From Vibrio sp. SS-MA-C1-2 (lineage in GTDB: Bacteria; Pseudomonadota; Gammaproteobacteria; Enterobacterales; Vibrionaceae): a DNA stretch of 64,000 nucleotides. Below the pieces are notes generated by a model. That model saw only the letters and a list, made by a program, of their open reading frames with translations, was not told the origin of the DNA and made no database searches. Position numbers and translations under genes: made by a program. Numbering within the stretch: position 1 is the first letter of the stretch; each line of letters begins with the position of its first letter. The stretch spans positions 620,001-684,000 of the forward strand of contig NZ_CP090981.1 in the NCBI RefSeq assembly GCF_021513135.1, read 5' to 3'. Of this stretch, positions 1 through 9,941 are shown piece by piece.

Positions 1-477
1 GGCCCTTCGATATTACAAATTTCATCCTATTGGCGAGCAGGGCAAAAGGTAACGATTAACCTCTCTCCTGATAACGATATTGAAAGTTTTATTGAGACGA
101 TAAAAGAGAAGCGTCCAAATCAAAGCTTAAAGAATACCCTTGCTCAATTGCTCCCAAAACGTTTAATTGAAGCGTTGATTGATCGTAAAGAGCTGGTGGA
201 TAAACCATTAAAACAGCTAAATCATAAAGAGATTGCACAAGTGATCACCACGATTGAAATGTGGGATATTGCTCCCAATGGCACAGAAGGTTATCGCACC
301 GCCGAAGTGACATTAGGTGGGGTTGATACCGATCAATTATCATCAAAAACCATGGAGGTTAAGTCAGTTTCTGGCCTCTACTTTGTGGGGGAAGTGATGG
401 ACGTAACAGGTTGGTTAGGCGGTTATAATTTCCAGTGGGCGTGGTCATCTGGTTGGGTTGCTGGGCAAAACGTTTAA
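1..477 (+). CDS. YhiN/HI0933-family NAD(P)/FAD-dependent oxidoreductase, 5'-truncated
   Basis: The reading frame is open from the first base of the window and stops at 475-477, so only about the last 158 residues are present. The visible part has the family's C-terminal signature: an ILQISSYW segment, a VTLGGVDT stretch, then SSKTMEV, GLYFVGEVMDV and the closing FNFQWAWSSG motif that contributes to the FAD-binding fold. Members are flavoproteins of unknown substrate; in enterobacteria yhiN lies near gor, rlmJ, prlC and rsmJ, genes that also occur at 17.5-23 kb here. An internal TTG at 148 is not a real start because homologous sequence continues upstream of it. Family assignment is by recognised motifs; function is unknown. 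Confidence 0.85.
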   Translation, partial: GPSILQISSYWRAGQKVTINLSPDNDIESFIETIKEKRPNQSLKNTLAQLLPKRLIEALIDRKELVDKPLKQLNHKEIAQVITTIEMWDIAPNGTEGYRTAEVTLGGVDTDQLSSKTMEVKSVSGLYFVGEVMDVTGWLGGYNFQWAWSSGWVAGQNV

Positions 478-510
478 CGAATTGGCTCTTTTCTGAAAGA
501 GAAAAATTAA

Positions 511-546
511 AAAGCCCCAAATAGCCGAGTGTTATTTGGGGCTTTA
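511..546. terminator. Bidirectional terminator between yhiN-like gene and cytochrome c5
   Basis: A hairpin with arms AAAGCCCCAAATA and TATTTGGGGCTTT, flanked by A and T runs, lies between two convergent genes and can serve both. Confidence 0.8.
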
Positions 547-589
547 TTTCTTAGCCGTTTAACTAGTTAATTATTTTTAGTTTTTACTT

Positions 590-997
590 TTATTTAGTCA
601 TAAACTTAATGGTTGCGATGATCTCATCGTTACTACAATCCATACACGTTCCTTTTGGTGGCATCGCATTGAAGCCATTAAGTGCATGTTGAGTTAATGT
701 ATCCATACCTTGTGCAATACGTGGTGCCCATGCTGCTGTATCACCCATTTTTGGTGCACCTGCTGCGCCAGTGCTATGACAAGCAACACAAAAAGTATTA
801 TAAACTTGCTCACCGGTTCTTGGTGCTGCTGGTACGTTACTTTCTTGTGCTGGTGCGTCACTCGTTACATATACAGAGCTCACTGGTTTAATTCGTTGTT
901 CGATAGCATCATGTGACATATCAGACGCAACCGCTTGGGATGTGAAAATAAATAGTGCAGAGATCAATAAAATAGCTTGGCGATATAGCTTTTCCAT
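590..997 (-). CDS. Cytochrome c5-type periplasmic monohaem cytochrome
   Basis: A 135-residue protein with an N-terminal signal peptide (hydrophobic residues 8-24, probable cleavage after AVA) and one haem-binding motif C70-V-A-C73-H74. The likely sixth ligand is Met112 in the AMPPKG segment, followed by Cys118 and Cys121, the extra cysteine pair typical of cytochrome c5 (MPPKGxCxDC). Cytochrome c5 proteins carry electrons in the periplasm towards terminal oxidases or reductases; the partner is not shown by the sequence. The gene is a single cistron facing the yhiN-like gene, with a shared terminator downstream. The haem and disulfide motifs make the family secure. Confidence 0.88.
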   Translation of the reverse strand: MEKLYRQAILLISALFIFTSQAVASDMSHDAIEQRIKPVSSVYVTSDAPAQESNVPAAPRTGEQVYNTFCVACHSTGAAGAPKMGDTAAWAPRIAQGMDTLTQHALNGFNAMPPKGTCMDCSNDEIIATIKFMTK

Positions 998-1267
998 AAG
1001 GTTACCTTACAATTCCTATGTAGTAGAGTCATCTGCAACAAATGAAGGATATATTTATCCGAGTGATGTGCAGAGTTTTATTATTTTTACGTTTGCATCA
1101 AATTGATAATCATAAAGAATTTATGGCTATCACTCTATGATGTAAACCTGACGTTATTATATATGGAACTATTATTTACATAAACCCTTACTTATGACCT
1201 ATTTTGTCTGAAAAGTAATCGAGTTGTAGGAAAATAGACCATTTGCAAAAAAAAACACAAAAAAGAC
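998..1267. other. Intergenic region between cytochrome c5 and the tRNA operon
   Basis: About 270 AT-rich bases containing the promoter side of the cytochrome gene on the minus strand. I see no coding frame, repeat or convincing operator here. Confidence 0.5.
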
Positions 1268-1296
1268 TAGACGTTGGTGTCGGATATCCGTATTAT
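1268..1296 (+). promoter_or_regulatory. Sigma70-type promoter of the tRNA operon
   Basis: A -35-like TAGACG (1268-1273) and a -10-like TATTAT (1291-1296) are 17 bases apart. They are followed by the GC-containing stretch CCGCCG before the first tRNA at 1317, as in stringently controlled stable-RNA promoters. Inferred from pattern only. Confidence 0.55.
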
Positions 1297-1316
1297 CCTT
1301 TCCGCCGACAGGACAA

Positions 1317-1393
<77 letters not shown>

Positions 1394-1421
1394 GTTGGAC
1401 TGGTCGGAGTAAAGAAACATT

Positions 1422-1498
1422 GGTGGCTATAGCTCAGTTGGTAGAGTCCCGGATTGTGATTCCGGTTGTCGCGAGTTCAAGCCTCGTTAGCCACCCCA
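1422..1498 (+). tRNA. tRNA-His (anticodon GTG), copy 1
   Basis: A 77-base cloverleaf with the extra 5' G opposite the C discriminator that marks tRNA-His. Acceptor arms are GTGGCTA and TAGCCAC, the anticodon is GTG in ATTGTGAT, and CCA is encoded. It appears identical to the second copy at 1699-1775. Confidence 0.95.
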
Positions 1499-1544
1499 TA
1501 CATAGTTAAGTGGATTTTAAATCGGCTTAAGACAAAAAGATTAT

Positions 1545-1621
<77 letters not shown>

Positions 1622-1624
1622 ATC

Positions 1625-1658
1625 AAAAAAGCCTCATTAGCTATAATGAGGCTTTTTT
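1625..1658 (+). terminator. Intrinsic terminator after first tRNA-Pro
   Basis: Arms GCCTCATTA and TAATGAGGC with a GCTA loop, preceded by A6 and followed by T6. Nearly the same hairpin follows the second tRNA-Pro. Confidence 0.9.
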
Positions 1659-1698
1659 ACTTCTAATTTTATGCCTATGCATATGAAGTAAAAACAAT

Positions 1699-1775
1699 GG
1701 TGGCTATAGCTCAGTTGGTAGAGTCCCGGATTGTGATTCCGGTTGTCGCGAGTTCAAGCCTCGTTAGCCACCCCA
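1699..1775 (+). tRNA. tRNA-His (anticodon GTG), copy 2
   Basis: Repeats the tRNA-His at 1422-1498 base for base as far as I can read, including the 5' extra G and encoded CCA. It lies downstream of the first copy's terminator, so it needs read-through or its own promoter in the short stretch 1659-1698, where no clear promoter is visible. Confidence 0.95.
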
Positions 1776-1821
1776 TACATAGTTAAGCTGATTCTCAGTC
1801 AGCTTAAGTAAAAAAGATTAT

Positions 1822-1898
<77 letters not shown>

Positions 1899-1905
1899 AT
1901 CAAAG

Positions 1906-1936
1906 AAAGCCTCATTAGTGATAATGAGGCTTTTTT
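1906..1936 (+). terminator. Intrinsic terminator after second tRNA-Pro
   Basis: Arms GCCTCATTA and TAATGAGGC with a GTGA loop and a T6 tract; a slightly diverged copy of the hairpin at 1625-1658. Confidence 0.9.
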
Positions 1937-1939
1937 ATT

Positions 1940-2619
1940 TTTATGCTTTTATCATTTCTATTTCTATGCAATGACGATTTTTCTGTAGCAATTACGTTGT
2001 AATAAACACTGTTTTCTCTTCCATATAGCCTCTTCTTTATTTCACTATATTTATTGTTAATTCTTGATCTCTGTCAAAGTTTTATCTCGGTGTTATCTTA
2101 TTTATGCGATATTAAATATTGCAAGCTTATTTGATATTAAAAATAGGCGGATAGTTTTGTGATGTCTATCAATTGGCGATATTTTATATCGTCAAATTAT
2201 GATTAATTGGTGTTATGTTTATTTAATGTTAACTAATGTGGTATCTTGTGGTTATTTTAACCAGTTTGTTTATTTTAAGCTTAAATAGCTGATAAATAAA
2301 CCACTGTTGACCTCAAGTCCTTTATATTCAGTGCCTTATGTGCTTGTTGTTATCCATTTCCTATGCGCATCTTTATTCTGCTTAGCTTACTCTTTGTGAT
2401 ATAAATCTCTTTAAATGTTGCATATTTGTCAGATTTTTGACAAATTAATAGGGTTTTAGTCTTGAGCTAACTTAATGTTTACTCTTTTTTGCTTATTTAT
2501 CTTTGAGTTAAGTAAGCCGAAGTTAGACATCTTCAAGATGAATGAAATGGATATGGACATGACTCAATACATTTTTAATGATTAAAAGTATGAGTCTTTT
2601 ATAACAATGGAGCCCTATA
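1940..2619. other. 680-base AT-rich non-coding region upstream of dppA
   Basis: No credible coding frame is present. It holds an imperfect palindrome GCGATATTTTATATCGT near 2176-2192 and the palindrome listed at 2424-2445. The dppA ribosome binding site GGAG lies at 2609-2612. The length is unusual for this gene-dense window and leaves room for a small RNA or a long regulated leader, but no promoter-terminator pair for an sRNA was recognised. Confidence 0.5.
2424..2445. promoter_or_regulatory. Candidate operator palindrome upstream of dppA
   Basis: Perfect 8-base arms ATTTGTCA and TGACAAAT separated by GATTTT, about 175 bases before the dppA start. The geometry (two half sites, N6) suits a dimeric regulator. 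The regulator is not identifiable from the sequence. Confidence 0.4.
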
Positions 2620-4215
2620 ATGAAAAAAGGCATATGGAAGTTAAGTGCTTTACTACTTGCTTCATCAGTTGCGACTGGTGTTCAAGCTGCAAAGACACTT
2701 GTTTATTGTTCTGAAGGATCACCGGAAGGTTTTAACCCAGCACTTTATACTGCGGGTACAACTTTTGATGCAAGTTCTCGTCAAGTATTTAACCGTTTAG
2801 CGCAATTCAAACGCGGTTCTACAGAAATCGTTCCTGGTCTAGCGACCTCTTGGGATATCTCTGAAGATGGTAAGACTTATACTTTCCACCTTCGTGAAGG
2901 TGTGTCATTCCACACCACGAAAAACTTCAAACCTACTCGTGACTTTAATGCGGACGATGTAATCTTTACATTTATGCGTCAGAAAGATGCGTCTAACCCA
3001 TACCATAAAGTTTCTGGCGGCTCATATGAGTACTTCGCTGGGATGGAAATGGATAAGATCATCGAATCTATCGAGAAAACGGACGATCACACTGTTGTGT
3101 TCCATCTTTCACGTCCTGAAGCACCATTTATTGCAAACATCGCGATGGATTTTGCATCTATCATGTCAAAAGAGTACGCAGACAAAATGTTAGCGGCAGG
3201 TACGCCTCAAAAGCTAGACATGAATCCTGTTGGTACTGGCCCATTCCAATTAGTGGGTTATAAGAAAGATTCAACGATTCGTTTCCAAGCGAACGCAGAT
3301 TACTACGAAGGCAAAGCACCAATCGATCGTCTAGTATTCTCTATCACTCCTGATGCTTCTGTTCGTTATGCGAAGCTACAGAAGGGTGAATGTCATATCA
3401 TGCCTTATCCAAACCCAGCGGATATCGCACGTATGCAGAAAGATGAAGAAGTGAATGTTCTGAGTCAAGAAGGTCTAAACGTTGGTTACTTAGCGTTTAA
3501 TACTCAAAAAGAACCATTTACGGATGTTCGTGTTCGTCAAGCATTAAACATGGCAGTTAACAAGCCAGCGATTATCGACGCGGTGTTCCAAGGTTCTGGC
3601 ACAGCGGCTAAAAACCCAATCCCACCAACAATGTGGTCATATAATGATGATGTAAAAGATTACGCTTATGATCTAGAAGCGGCAAAACTTCTTTTATCTG
3701 ATGCGGGCTACAAAGACGGTTTCACTATGGATCTATGGGCAATGCCTGTACAGCGTCCATATAACCCGAATGCTCGTCGTATGGCTGAAATCATGCAAGC
3801 TGACTTCGCTAAAATTGGCGTTAAAGCAAATATCGTGACTTATGAGTGGGGTGAGTACCTTAAGCGTAGTAAGAACGGTGAGCATGATGCAGCACTATTA
3901 GGTTGGACGGGTGATAATGGTGATCCAGATAACTTCTTAGCGGTTCTACTAGGTTGTTCAGCTGTTGGCGGTGGTAACCGTGCACAGTGGTGTTATGAAC
4001 CTTTTGAAGAACTAATTCAATCAGCTAAAGTAACGTCAGATATTGCAGAGCGTACAGCGCTGTATGAGCAAGCTCAAGTTGTATTCAAAGAGCAAGCTCC
4101 TTGGGTAACAGTGGCTCACTCGGTTGTATTTGAACCAGTGCGTAAAGAAGTGATGAACTATAAAGTTGACCCATTTGGCGGTCACATCTTCTACGGTGTA
4201 GATATAAAAGAATAA
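2620..4215 (+). CDS. dppA: Dipeptide ABC transporter periplasmic binding protein
   Basis: A 531-residue solute-binding protein of family SBP_bac_5. The signal peptide spans residues 1-23 (KK..., hydrophobic core, VQA-A cleavage). The mature start LVYCSEGSPEGFNP is characteristic of DppA, and the GTGPF segment near residue 205 is common to the family. It captures di- and tripeptides in the periplasm and delivers them to DppBC. A GGAG ribosome binding site sits 7 bases before the ATG. It is first in an unbroken dppABCDF operon. The E. coli protein is also a chemotaxis and haem-uptake accessory; whether that holds here cannot be told. Assignment is strong because all five transporter genes follow in order. 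Confidence 0.93.
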   Translation: MKKGIWKLSALLLASSVATGVQAAKTLVYCSEGSPEGFNPALYTAGTTFDASSRQVFNRLAQFKRGSTEIVPGLATSWDISEDGKTYTFHLREGVSFHTTKNFKPTRDFNADDVIFTFMRQKDASNPYHKVSGGSYEYFAGMEMDKIIESIEKTDDHTVVFHLSRPEAPFIANIAMDFASIMSKEYADKMLAAGTPQKLDMNPVGTGPFQLVGYKKDSTIRFQANADYYEGKAPIDRLVFSITPDASVRYAKLQKGECHIMPYPNPADIARMQKDEEVNVLSQEGLNVGYLAFNTQKEPFTDVRVRQALNMAVNKPAIIDAVFQGSGTAAKNPIPPTMWSYNDDVKDYAYDLEAAKLLLSDAGYKDGFTMDLWAMPVQRPYNPNARRMAEIMQADFAKIGVKANIVTYEWGEYLKRSKNGEHDAALLGWTGDNGDPDNFLAVLLGCSAVGGGNRAQWCYEPFEELIQSAKVTSDIAERTALYEQAQVVFKEQAPWVTVAHSVVFEPVRKEVMNYKVDPFGGHIFYGVDIKE

Positions 4216-4282
4216 TCTCTTCTGAACCTTGCGGCCGCCTGATTGCGGCCGCCTATTTTTGATCTACTTTGAGCACAACTCT

Positions 4283-5296
4283 ATGCTGCAATTTATATTC
4301 AAGCGTCTTGCCTTAGTCATTCCGACTTTTATTGGTATTACCTTACTAACCTTTTCTTTGATCCGAATGATACCGGGTGACCCCATTGAAGTTATGGCGG
4401 GTGAAAGAGGGGTATCCCCAGAACGTCACGCTCAACTAATGAGTGAGCTAGGATTAGATAAACCACTATTTGAACAATATTTTGTCTATATCCAAAACTT
4501 ATTACAAGGTGATCTTGGCACCTCTTTAATTACCAAAGAACCCGTACTTAGTGAATTCTTTACCCTTTTCCCTGCAACTGTTGAATTGGCTCTAAGTGCC
4601 GCTATTTTTGCGATTGTTATTGGTCTTCCTGCTGGCATTATCGCAGCGGTGAAACGTGGGTCATTCATTGACCATACGGTTATGACTGTTTCACTCACTG
4701 GGTACTCAATGCCGATCTTCTGGTGGGCATTGCTATTAATTTTATTCTTCTCGCTGGGCTTAGATTTAACCCCTGTTTCTGGTCGAATGGATGATGCAAC
4801 CTATTGGATCGATGAAGTCACTGGCTTCATGATTATTGATGCATGGTTATCGGGTGAAGAGGGAGCGGTTGGAGCGGCTATTCACCACTTAATTTTACCC
4901 GCGATTGCTCTTGGTACTATTCCATTAGCCGTTATTGCTCGTATGACTCGTTCATCAATGCTTGAAGTACTCGGTGAGGATTATATTCGAACGGCGCGTG
5001 CAAAAGGCTTAATGGCATGGCGTGTGGTATTAGTGCATGGTCTACGTAATGCATTGATCCCTGTTATTACCGTTATTGGTTTACAGGTGGGTATTCTTCT
5101 GTCTGGTGCGATCTTAACTGAAACGATTTTTGCTTGGCCGGGGATTGGCAAGTGGCTCATCGAATCGATTGGTCGCCGTGATTATCCGGTTGTTCAAGGT
5201 GGTATTTTATTGGTTTCAACATTGATTATTGTTGTGAACCTGATTGTTGATATTTTATATGGTGTTGTGAATCCTCGTATTCGTCACACGAAATAA
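4283..5296 (+). CDS. dppB: Dipeptide ABC transporter inner-membrane permease DppB
   Basis: A 337-residue permease closely resembling E. coli DppB. It starts MLQFIFKRLALVIPTFIGITLL, has a TMD0-like first helix, the GDLGTS segment and the binding-protein-dependent transport signature EDYIRTARAKGL near residue 245 that docks the ATPases, and ends NPRIRHTK. About six membrane helices are visible. The frame is open further upstream to 4229, but homology begins at the ATG at 4283, so I use that start. It lies 67 bases after dppA and 29 bases before dppC. It forms the membrane channel with DppC. Confidence 0.93.
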   Translation: MLQFIFKRLALVIPTFIGITLLTFSLIRMIPGDPIEVMAGERGVSPERHAQLMSELGLDKPLFEQYFVYIQNLLQGDLGTSLITKEPVLSEFFTLFPATVELALSAAIFAIVIGLPAGIIAAVKRGSFIDHTVMTVSLTGYSMPIFWWALLLILFFSLGLDLTPVSGRMDDATYWIDEVTGFMIIDAWLSGEEGAVGAAIHHLILPAIALGTIPLAVIARMTRSSMLEVLGEDYIRTARAKGLMAWRVVLVHGLRNALIPVITVIGLQVGILLSGAILTETIFAWPGIGKWLIESIGRRDYPVVQGGILLVSTLIIVVNLIVDILYGVVNPRIRHTK

Positions 5297-5325
5297 ACGT
5301 TTTAAACGGAATTAAAGGTTTAAAC

Positions 5326-6267
5326 ATGTCTGATAATATTAAGACTATAGACACGGAAGTTGAGGTAGCGCCAGTACAGCCTACAAACTCAACGCCAGAG
5401 ATGGTGCCACTGTCTCCATTTGCTGAATTTTGGCTCTACTTTTCACAAAATAAAGGCGCATACGCTGGGCTTATTTATATTGTTTTAGTGGTTGTTGTGG
5501 CTATCTTTGCGAGCTTCATTGCTCCTCATGATCCTACAGAGCAGTTTCGTGATGCACTACTTCAACCGCCAGCATGGAGTGTTGGTGGTAGTTGGGAATT
5601 TATTTTAGGCACCGATGATGTCGGGCGTGATATTCTTTCTCGTCTTATTCATGGTGCTCAGTTATCGCTATTGATTGGCTGTTTAGTCGTTACGCTATCA
5701 TTGGTTGTTGGCGTATTTATGGGCTTAGCAGCAGGTTACTTTGGTGGCATGATTGACTCTGCGATCATGCGTGTTGTCGATATTATGTTGGCACTACCAA
5801 GCTTACTATTAGCGATTGCGATTGTGGCGATTTTAGGTCCATCGATATTTAACGCTTCATTAGCTATCTCATTTGTTTCACTACCACACTATGTTCGTCT
5901 AACGCGTGCCTCTGTATTAGCAGAAGTAAACCGTGATTATGTGACGGCTTCTCGTGTTGCTGGGGCGAGTAAAATGCGCCTTATGTTTGTGGTTATCCTA
6001 CCGAACTGTTTAGCTCCGTTGATCGTTCAGGCAACGCTAGGTTTCTCTACCGCAATTTTAGATATGGCTGCACTTGGCTTCTTAGGTCTAGGTGCTCAAC
6101 CACCAACACCAGAATGGGGCGTAATGCTAGCAGATGCTCGTCAGTTCATTAACTCAGCATGGTGGGTTGTGACCTTCCCGGGTGTGGTTATTCTGATAAC
6201 AGTATTGGCTTTTAACCTGATGGGTGATGGCTTACGTGATGCACTTGATCCAAAACTAAAACAATAA
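5326..6267 (+). CDS. dppC: Dipeptide ABC transporter inner-membrane permease DppC
   Basis: A 313-residue permease, second half of the peptide channel. A polar N-terminal tail of about 40 residues precedes the first helix ([22 protein letters not shown]), then come [13 protein letters not shown], the [16 protein letters not shown] segment and the ATPase-docking motif [14 protein letters not shown] near residue 205. The C-terminus [15 protein letters not shown] matches E. coli DppC. The N-terminal tail is somewhat longer than in E. coli. It is cotranscribed with dppB and dppD, and the dppD start follows within about 10 bases. Confidence 0.93.
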   Translation: MSDNIKTIDTEVEVAPVQPTNSTPEMVPLSPFAEFWLYFSQNKGAYAGLIYIVLVVVVAIFASFIAPHDPTEQFRDALLQPPAWSVGGSWEFILGTDDVGRDILSRLIHGAQLSLLIGCLVVTLSLVVGVFMGLAAGYFGGMIDSAIMRVVDIMLALPSLLLAIAIVAILGPSIFNASLAISFVSLPHYVRLTRASVLAEVNRDYVTASRVAGASKMRLMFVVILPNCLAPLIVQATLGFSTAILDMAALGFLGLGAQPPTPEWGVMLADARQFINSAWWVVTFPGVVILITVLAFNLMGDGLRDALDPKLKQ

Positions 6268-6277
6268 GGATATGACA

Positions 6278-7258
6278 ATGGCTATTTTTGAAGTAAACCA
6301 ACTGTCTGTCCACTTTGGTGACCAATCATCACCATTTAAAGCAGTGGATCAGATCAGCTATCACGTCAATGAGGGTGAAGTTCTTGGTATTGTAGGAGAG
6401 TCTGGATCTGGTAAATCAGTAAGTTCTTTAGCTGTGATGGGGTTGATTGATTATCCTGGGCGCGTAATGGCCGACCAGTTACACTTTGATGGAAAAGATC
6501 TGTTATCGCTGTCTGAGAAAGAGCGTAAAAAGCTGACAGGTTCAGATATCTCAATGATTTTTCAAGATCCAATGACCAGTTTGAACCCTTGTTTTAGTAT
6601 CGGTTATCAGATCATGGAAGCATTAAAAGTTCACTTTGGTGGCACAAAATCGTCACGAAAAGAGAGAACGATTGAGCTGCTAGACATGGTGGGTATTCCT
6701 GATCCTCGTTCACGTTTGAACATTTACCCTCACCAATTATCTGGCGGTATGAGTCAGCGTGTGATGATTGCGATGGCGATTGCTTGTAATCCCCGCCTAT
6801 TGATTGCTGATGAACCAACAACGGCGCTGGATGTAACCATTCAGGCTCAGATCATTGATCTGCTGCTAAATCTGCAAAAAGAGCAGAATATGGCGTTGAT
6901 TCTGATTACCCATGACTTAGCTCTCGTTGCTGAAGCATGTCATCGTGTCGTGGTGATGTATGCAGGTCAGATTGTTGAAACAGGCCCTGCAAATGAGATA
7001 TTTAAAACGCCGAAGCACCCTTATACTCAAGCGCTACTGCGTTCTCTTCCTGAATCTGCAATTGGTGCAGATCGATTAGAGTCTTTAGCCGGTGTGGTTC
7101 CTGGTAAGTATGACCGTCCAATGGGCTGCCTGCTTAATCCTCGTTGTCCTTATGCAACAGATAAATGTCGTAGCGAAGAACCTTATTCTCAAGGGCCAAC
7201 TGAACGTCGAGTTAAATGTCACTATCCTTTAGATGATCGCGGGGAGCCAACAGTATGA
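6278..7258 (+). CDS. dppD: Dipeptide ABC transporter ATP-binding protein DppD
   Basis: A 326-residue ATPase with Walker A GESGSGKS near residue 40, ABC signature LSGGMSQR near 155, and Walker [13 protein letters not shown]. The C-terminal oligopeptide-transporter domain carries clustered cysteines ([14 protein letters not shown] ... KCHYP). Two ATGs are in frame at 6272 and 6278; the AAGGA at 6266-6270 is 7 bases from the second and only 1 from the first, so 6278 is chosen, matching the MAxxxV start of E. coli DppD. Its stop overlaps the dppF start by four bases (ATGA), suggesting coupled translation of the two ATPases. Confidence 0.93.
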   Translation: MAIFEVNQLSVHFGDQSSPFKAVDQISYHVNEGEVLGIVGESGSGKSVSSLAVMGLIDYPGRVMADQLHFDGKDLLSLSEKERKKLTGSDISMIFQDPMTSLNPCFSIGYQIMEALKVHFGGTKSSRKERTIELLDMVGIPDPRSRLNIYPHQLSGGMSQRVMIAMAIACNPRLLIADEPTTALDVTIQAQIIDLLLNLQKEQNMALILITHDLALVAEACHRVVVMYAGQIVETGPANEIFKTPKHPYTQALLRSLPESAIGADRLESLAGVVPGKYDRPMGCLLNPRCPYATDKCRSEEPYSQGPTERRVKCHYPLDDRGEPTV

Positions 7259-8262
7259 GTGAAGTCGCAATACCGTTATTAGATGCGGTAAACTTAAAAA
7301 AACATTACCCAATTAAGCAGGGGATGTTTAAACCTGATGCGTTAGTTAAAGCATTAGATGGCGTCTCGTTTAAATTAGAACGTGGTAAAACATTAGCGGT
7401 AGTGGGTGAGTCTGGTTGTGGCAAATCAACCCTTGGTCGACTACTTACGATGATTGAAGAACCAACGGGCGGGGATTTAACGTTTCATGGTCAAGATCTG
7501 CTAAAGCGTGATCCTGAATCAGATAAACTGCGTCGTCAGAAAATTCAGATTATTTTTCAGAATCCATACGGTTCATTGAATCCACGTAAAAAAGTGGGAC
7601 AGATATTAGAAGAGCCGTTGATTATCAACAGTGAACTGAGTGCGGCAGAGCGTAAGTCACGCGCCCTTGCTGTTATGAGTAAAGTGGGGTTGAAGACTGA
7701 ACATTATGATCGTTATCCGCATATGTTCTCTGGTGGTCAGCGTCAACGTATCGCCATTGCACGTGGTTTAATGCTAGAACCTGATGTAGTGATTGCCGAT
7801 GAACCTGTTTCTGCGCTCGATGTGTCGGTTCAAGCTCAAGTGCTGAACTTAATGATGGATCTGCAAGAGGAGATGGGACTTTCTTATATCTTTATCTCTC
7901 ATGATCTTTCTGTGGTTGAGCATATTGCCGATGAAGTGATGGTCATGTATTTAGGTCGCTGTGTTGAGAAGGGAAGTAAAGAACAGATCTTCTCAAATCC
8001 ACAACACCCTTATACACAAGCACTACTCTCAGCGACACCGCGTTTAAATCCAGACCATCGTGGCGAGCGTATTAAATTAACCGGTGAGCTACCAAGCCCA
8101 TTAAACCCACCAAAAGGGTGTGCGTTCCATGCGCGTTGTCGTTATGCCAATGATCGTTGTAATAATAACCAACCGGGTTTAACTCAAAGCCAAGGTGCGG
8201 AAGTTTCTTGTTTTGCAATAGAAGAAGCTCGTATTAATGGTTTAGAACAACAAGCGAGCTAA
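7255..8262 (+). CDS. dppF: Dipeptide ABC transporter ATP-binding protein DppF
   Basis: A 335-residue ATPase that pairs with DppD to power peptide import. Walker A GESGCGKS lies near residue 57, the signature FSGGQRQR near 160 and Walker [13 protein letters not shown] just after. The C-terminal domain has the [14 protein letters not shown] cysteine cluster. The start codon overlaps the dppD stop. This is the last gene of the operon and is followed by an intrinsic terminator at 8337-8381. Confidence 0.92.
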   Translation: MSEVAIPLLDAVNLKKHYPIKQGMFKPDALVKALDGVSFKLERGKTLAVVGESGCGKSTLGRLLTMIEEPTGGDLTFHGQDLLKRDPESDKLRRQKIQIIFQNPYGSLNPRKKVGQILEEPLIINSELSAAERKSRALAVMSKVGLKTEHYDRYPHMFSGGQRQRIAIARGLMLEPDVVIADEPVSALDVSVQAQVLNLMMDLQEEMGLSYIFISHDLSVVEHIADEVMVMYLGRCVEKGSKEQIFSNPQHPYTQALLSATPRLNPDHRGERIKLTGELPSPLNPPKGCAFHARCRYANDRCNNNQPGLTQSQGAEVSCFAIEEARINGLEQQAS

Positions 8263-8621
8263 TCGTTGACTGATAACGGCTTTAACTGAAGATGTAAACT
8301 AGTCAGAAGTTATCCCCGGATTGTTGATGAATATAAGCAAAAGTACCGATGAAAATTTCATTATGTACTTTTGCTTTTTTTATGTGATAAATCTCTCATT
8401 TTGTATTTTTATAGTAAATATTTCTCTTTATGTTATTTTAATTGGGATTTTTTTCTATAATTTGTTTTGTTGTGGGAAATAAAGCAAAGTTCTTCTCTTC
8501 ACTCTCCTTTAATATATTACCTGTTGTTTCCAGTACAGAACTTCAATTACTGGTACTTAAGTGCAATGGCACAAGATTAAACAGAGATAGTTTATCAATT
8601 AGATATGGATGAGGTGATGAG
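8263..8621. other. Intergenic region between dppF and cyuA-like gene
   Basis: Holds the dpp terminator (8337-8381), then about 240 AT-rich bases. An inverted repeat CCAGTA/TACTGG with a 12-base gap lies at 8530-8553 about 70 bases before the next gene and may be a regulatory site. Nothing else is recognisable. Confidence 0.45.
8337..8381 (+). terminator. Intrinsic terminator of the dpp operon
   Basis: Ten-base arms GCAAAAGTAC and GTACTTTTGC followed by T7. Confidence 0.85.
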
Positions 8622-9941
8622 ATGAATAGAGCAAACTGGGTAAACTTTATCGCAAAGGTTAAGCAAGATGTTGTTCCGGCTTTAGGTTGTACTGAGCCAG
8701 TTTCTGTTGCCTTAGCTTCAGCTTTAGCCGTAGAGCAATTAGATCAAGTTTCACCTAATACGATATCTGCCACTATTGATTCTATCGCTGTTTTTGTCTC
8801 TCCTAATTTAATGAAAAATGGCATGGGAGTTGGTGTACCTGGTACGGGAATGGTTGGTCTACCTATTGCTGCCGCCGTTGGTGCGATAGCTGGAGATACT
8901 GACGCTGAGTTAGAAGTATTAAAAAACATTACTGATCAAGATGTAGATGTCGCTAAAAAGCTTCTAACGGAAGAACGAGTGACCGTTGCGGTTGCTGATG
9001 TCAGTAATATTTTATATGCAAAAGTAACCGTCAATCGTGCAGGGCACTTTGCTACTGTAACCATTGCAGATAGTCATACTAAAGTTCTCTCTATTGAAGT
9101 TGATGGCATGACCACCTATATCGCATCTACTGTTGAAATTTGTGATCTGGTAGAGACGCCTAAACCTACTGTTTTTTCTGATTGCAGTGTGGATGATCTT
9201 TATGATTTTGTACTCAATGTCGATTTAAAAGAGATTGAGTTTATCTCTCAAGCCTACCAATTAAATAATGCACTCTCAGCAGAAGGCTTAAGTCACGATT
9301 ATGGCCTTCAAGTGGGGGCAACGTTTAAACGCAATGTTGATCGTGGTCTATTAGCAGGTGGTTTATTAACGGAAGTCTTGATTCGAACCTCAGCCGCTTC
9401 TGATGCGCGTATGGATGGTGCAATGCTCCCAGCAATGAGTAACTCGGGTTCTGGTAATCAGGGAATTGCTGCAACCATGCCTGTGGTGGTGACAGCGGAG
9501 TTTATTAAAGCCTCTCATGAGCAGACGGTTCGTGCTCTGATGTTATCTCATCTAATGGCGATTTATATTAAAAGCCATCAAAATAAATTATCTGCTCTTT
9601 GTGGTGCAAGTACCGCATCAATGGGGGCGGTAACGGCGATTACTTGGTTACTAGGCGGTAATCGAGATCAGATGAATAACGCGATCAATAATATGATTGG
9701 TGATGTTTCTGGTATGGTTTGTGATGGGGCAAAAACTGGCTGTGCAATGAAGGTGTCATCTTCAGCAAGTGCGGCAGTGAAAGCCGCATTAATGGCGTTA
9801 GATAATATTCGAGTTACGGGTAATGAAGGGATTGTTGCTGATGATGTTGATCACTCGATTGCAAATTTATCAGCATTAGCCAATGGTTCAATGACCCAAA
9901 CTGATGCTCAGATTTTGGATATTATGGTTCATAAAGCATAA
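8622..9941 (+). CDS. cyuA: L-cysteine desulfidase / serine dehydratase alpha-like protein (UPF0597, CyuA/YhaM)
   Basis: A 439-residue protein of the UPF0597 family. It has the diagnostic N-terminal segment VVPALGCTEPVSVALA (residues 17-32), the glycine-rich MGVGVPGTGMVGLP stretch near 67, a SNSGSGNQGIAATMPV segment, and conserved cysteines in ALCGAS and MVCDGAKTGCAMK that are expected to hold an Fe-S cluster. E. coli CyuA (YhaM) breaks cysteine into sulfide, ammonia and pyruvate under anaerobic conditions; related archaeal enzymes do the same. Here it stands alone between dpp and a RutR-like regulator, with no CyuP transporter or CyuR visible. A GAGG-type ribosome binding site precedes the ATG. 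Enzyme class is inferred from the family. Confidence 0.82.
   Translation: MNRANWVNFIAKVKQDVVPALGCTEPVSVALASALAVEQLDQVSPNTISATIDSIAVFVSPNLMKNGMGVGVPGTGMVGLPIAAAVGAIAGDTDAELEVLKNITDQDVDVAKKLLTEERVTVAVADVSNILYAKVTVNRAGHFATVTIADSHTKVLSIEVDGMTTYIASTVEICDLVETPKPTVFSDCSVDDLYDFVLNVDLKEIEFISQAYQLNNALSAEGLSHDYGLQVGATFKRNVDRGLLAGGLLTEVLIRTSAASDARMDGAMLPAMSNSGSGNQGIAATMPVVVTAEFIKASHEQTVRALMLSHLMAIYIKSHQNKLSALCGASTASMGAVTAITWLLGGNRDQMNNAINNMIGDVSGMVCDGAKTGCAMKVSSSASAAVKAALMALDNIRVTGNEGIVADDVDHSIANLSALANGSMTQTDAQILDIMVHKA

Noticed and set aside
8561-8580. Sigma54-like TGGCAC upstream of the cyuA-like gene
   Set aside because: The matching -12 TTGC element is not at the required spacing.
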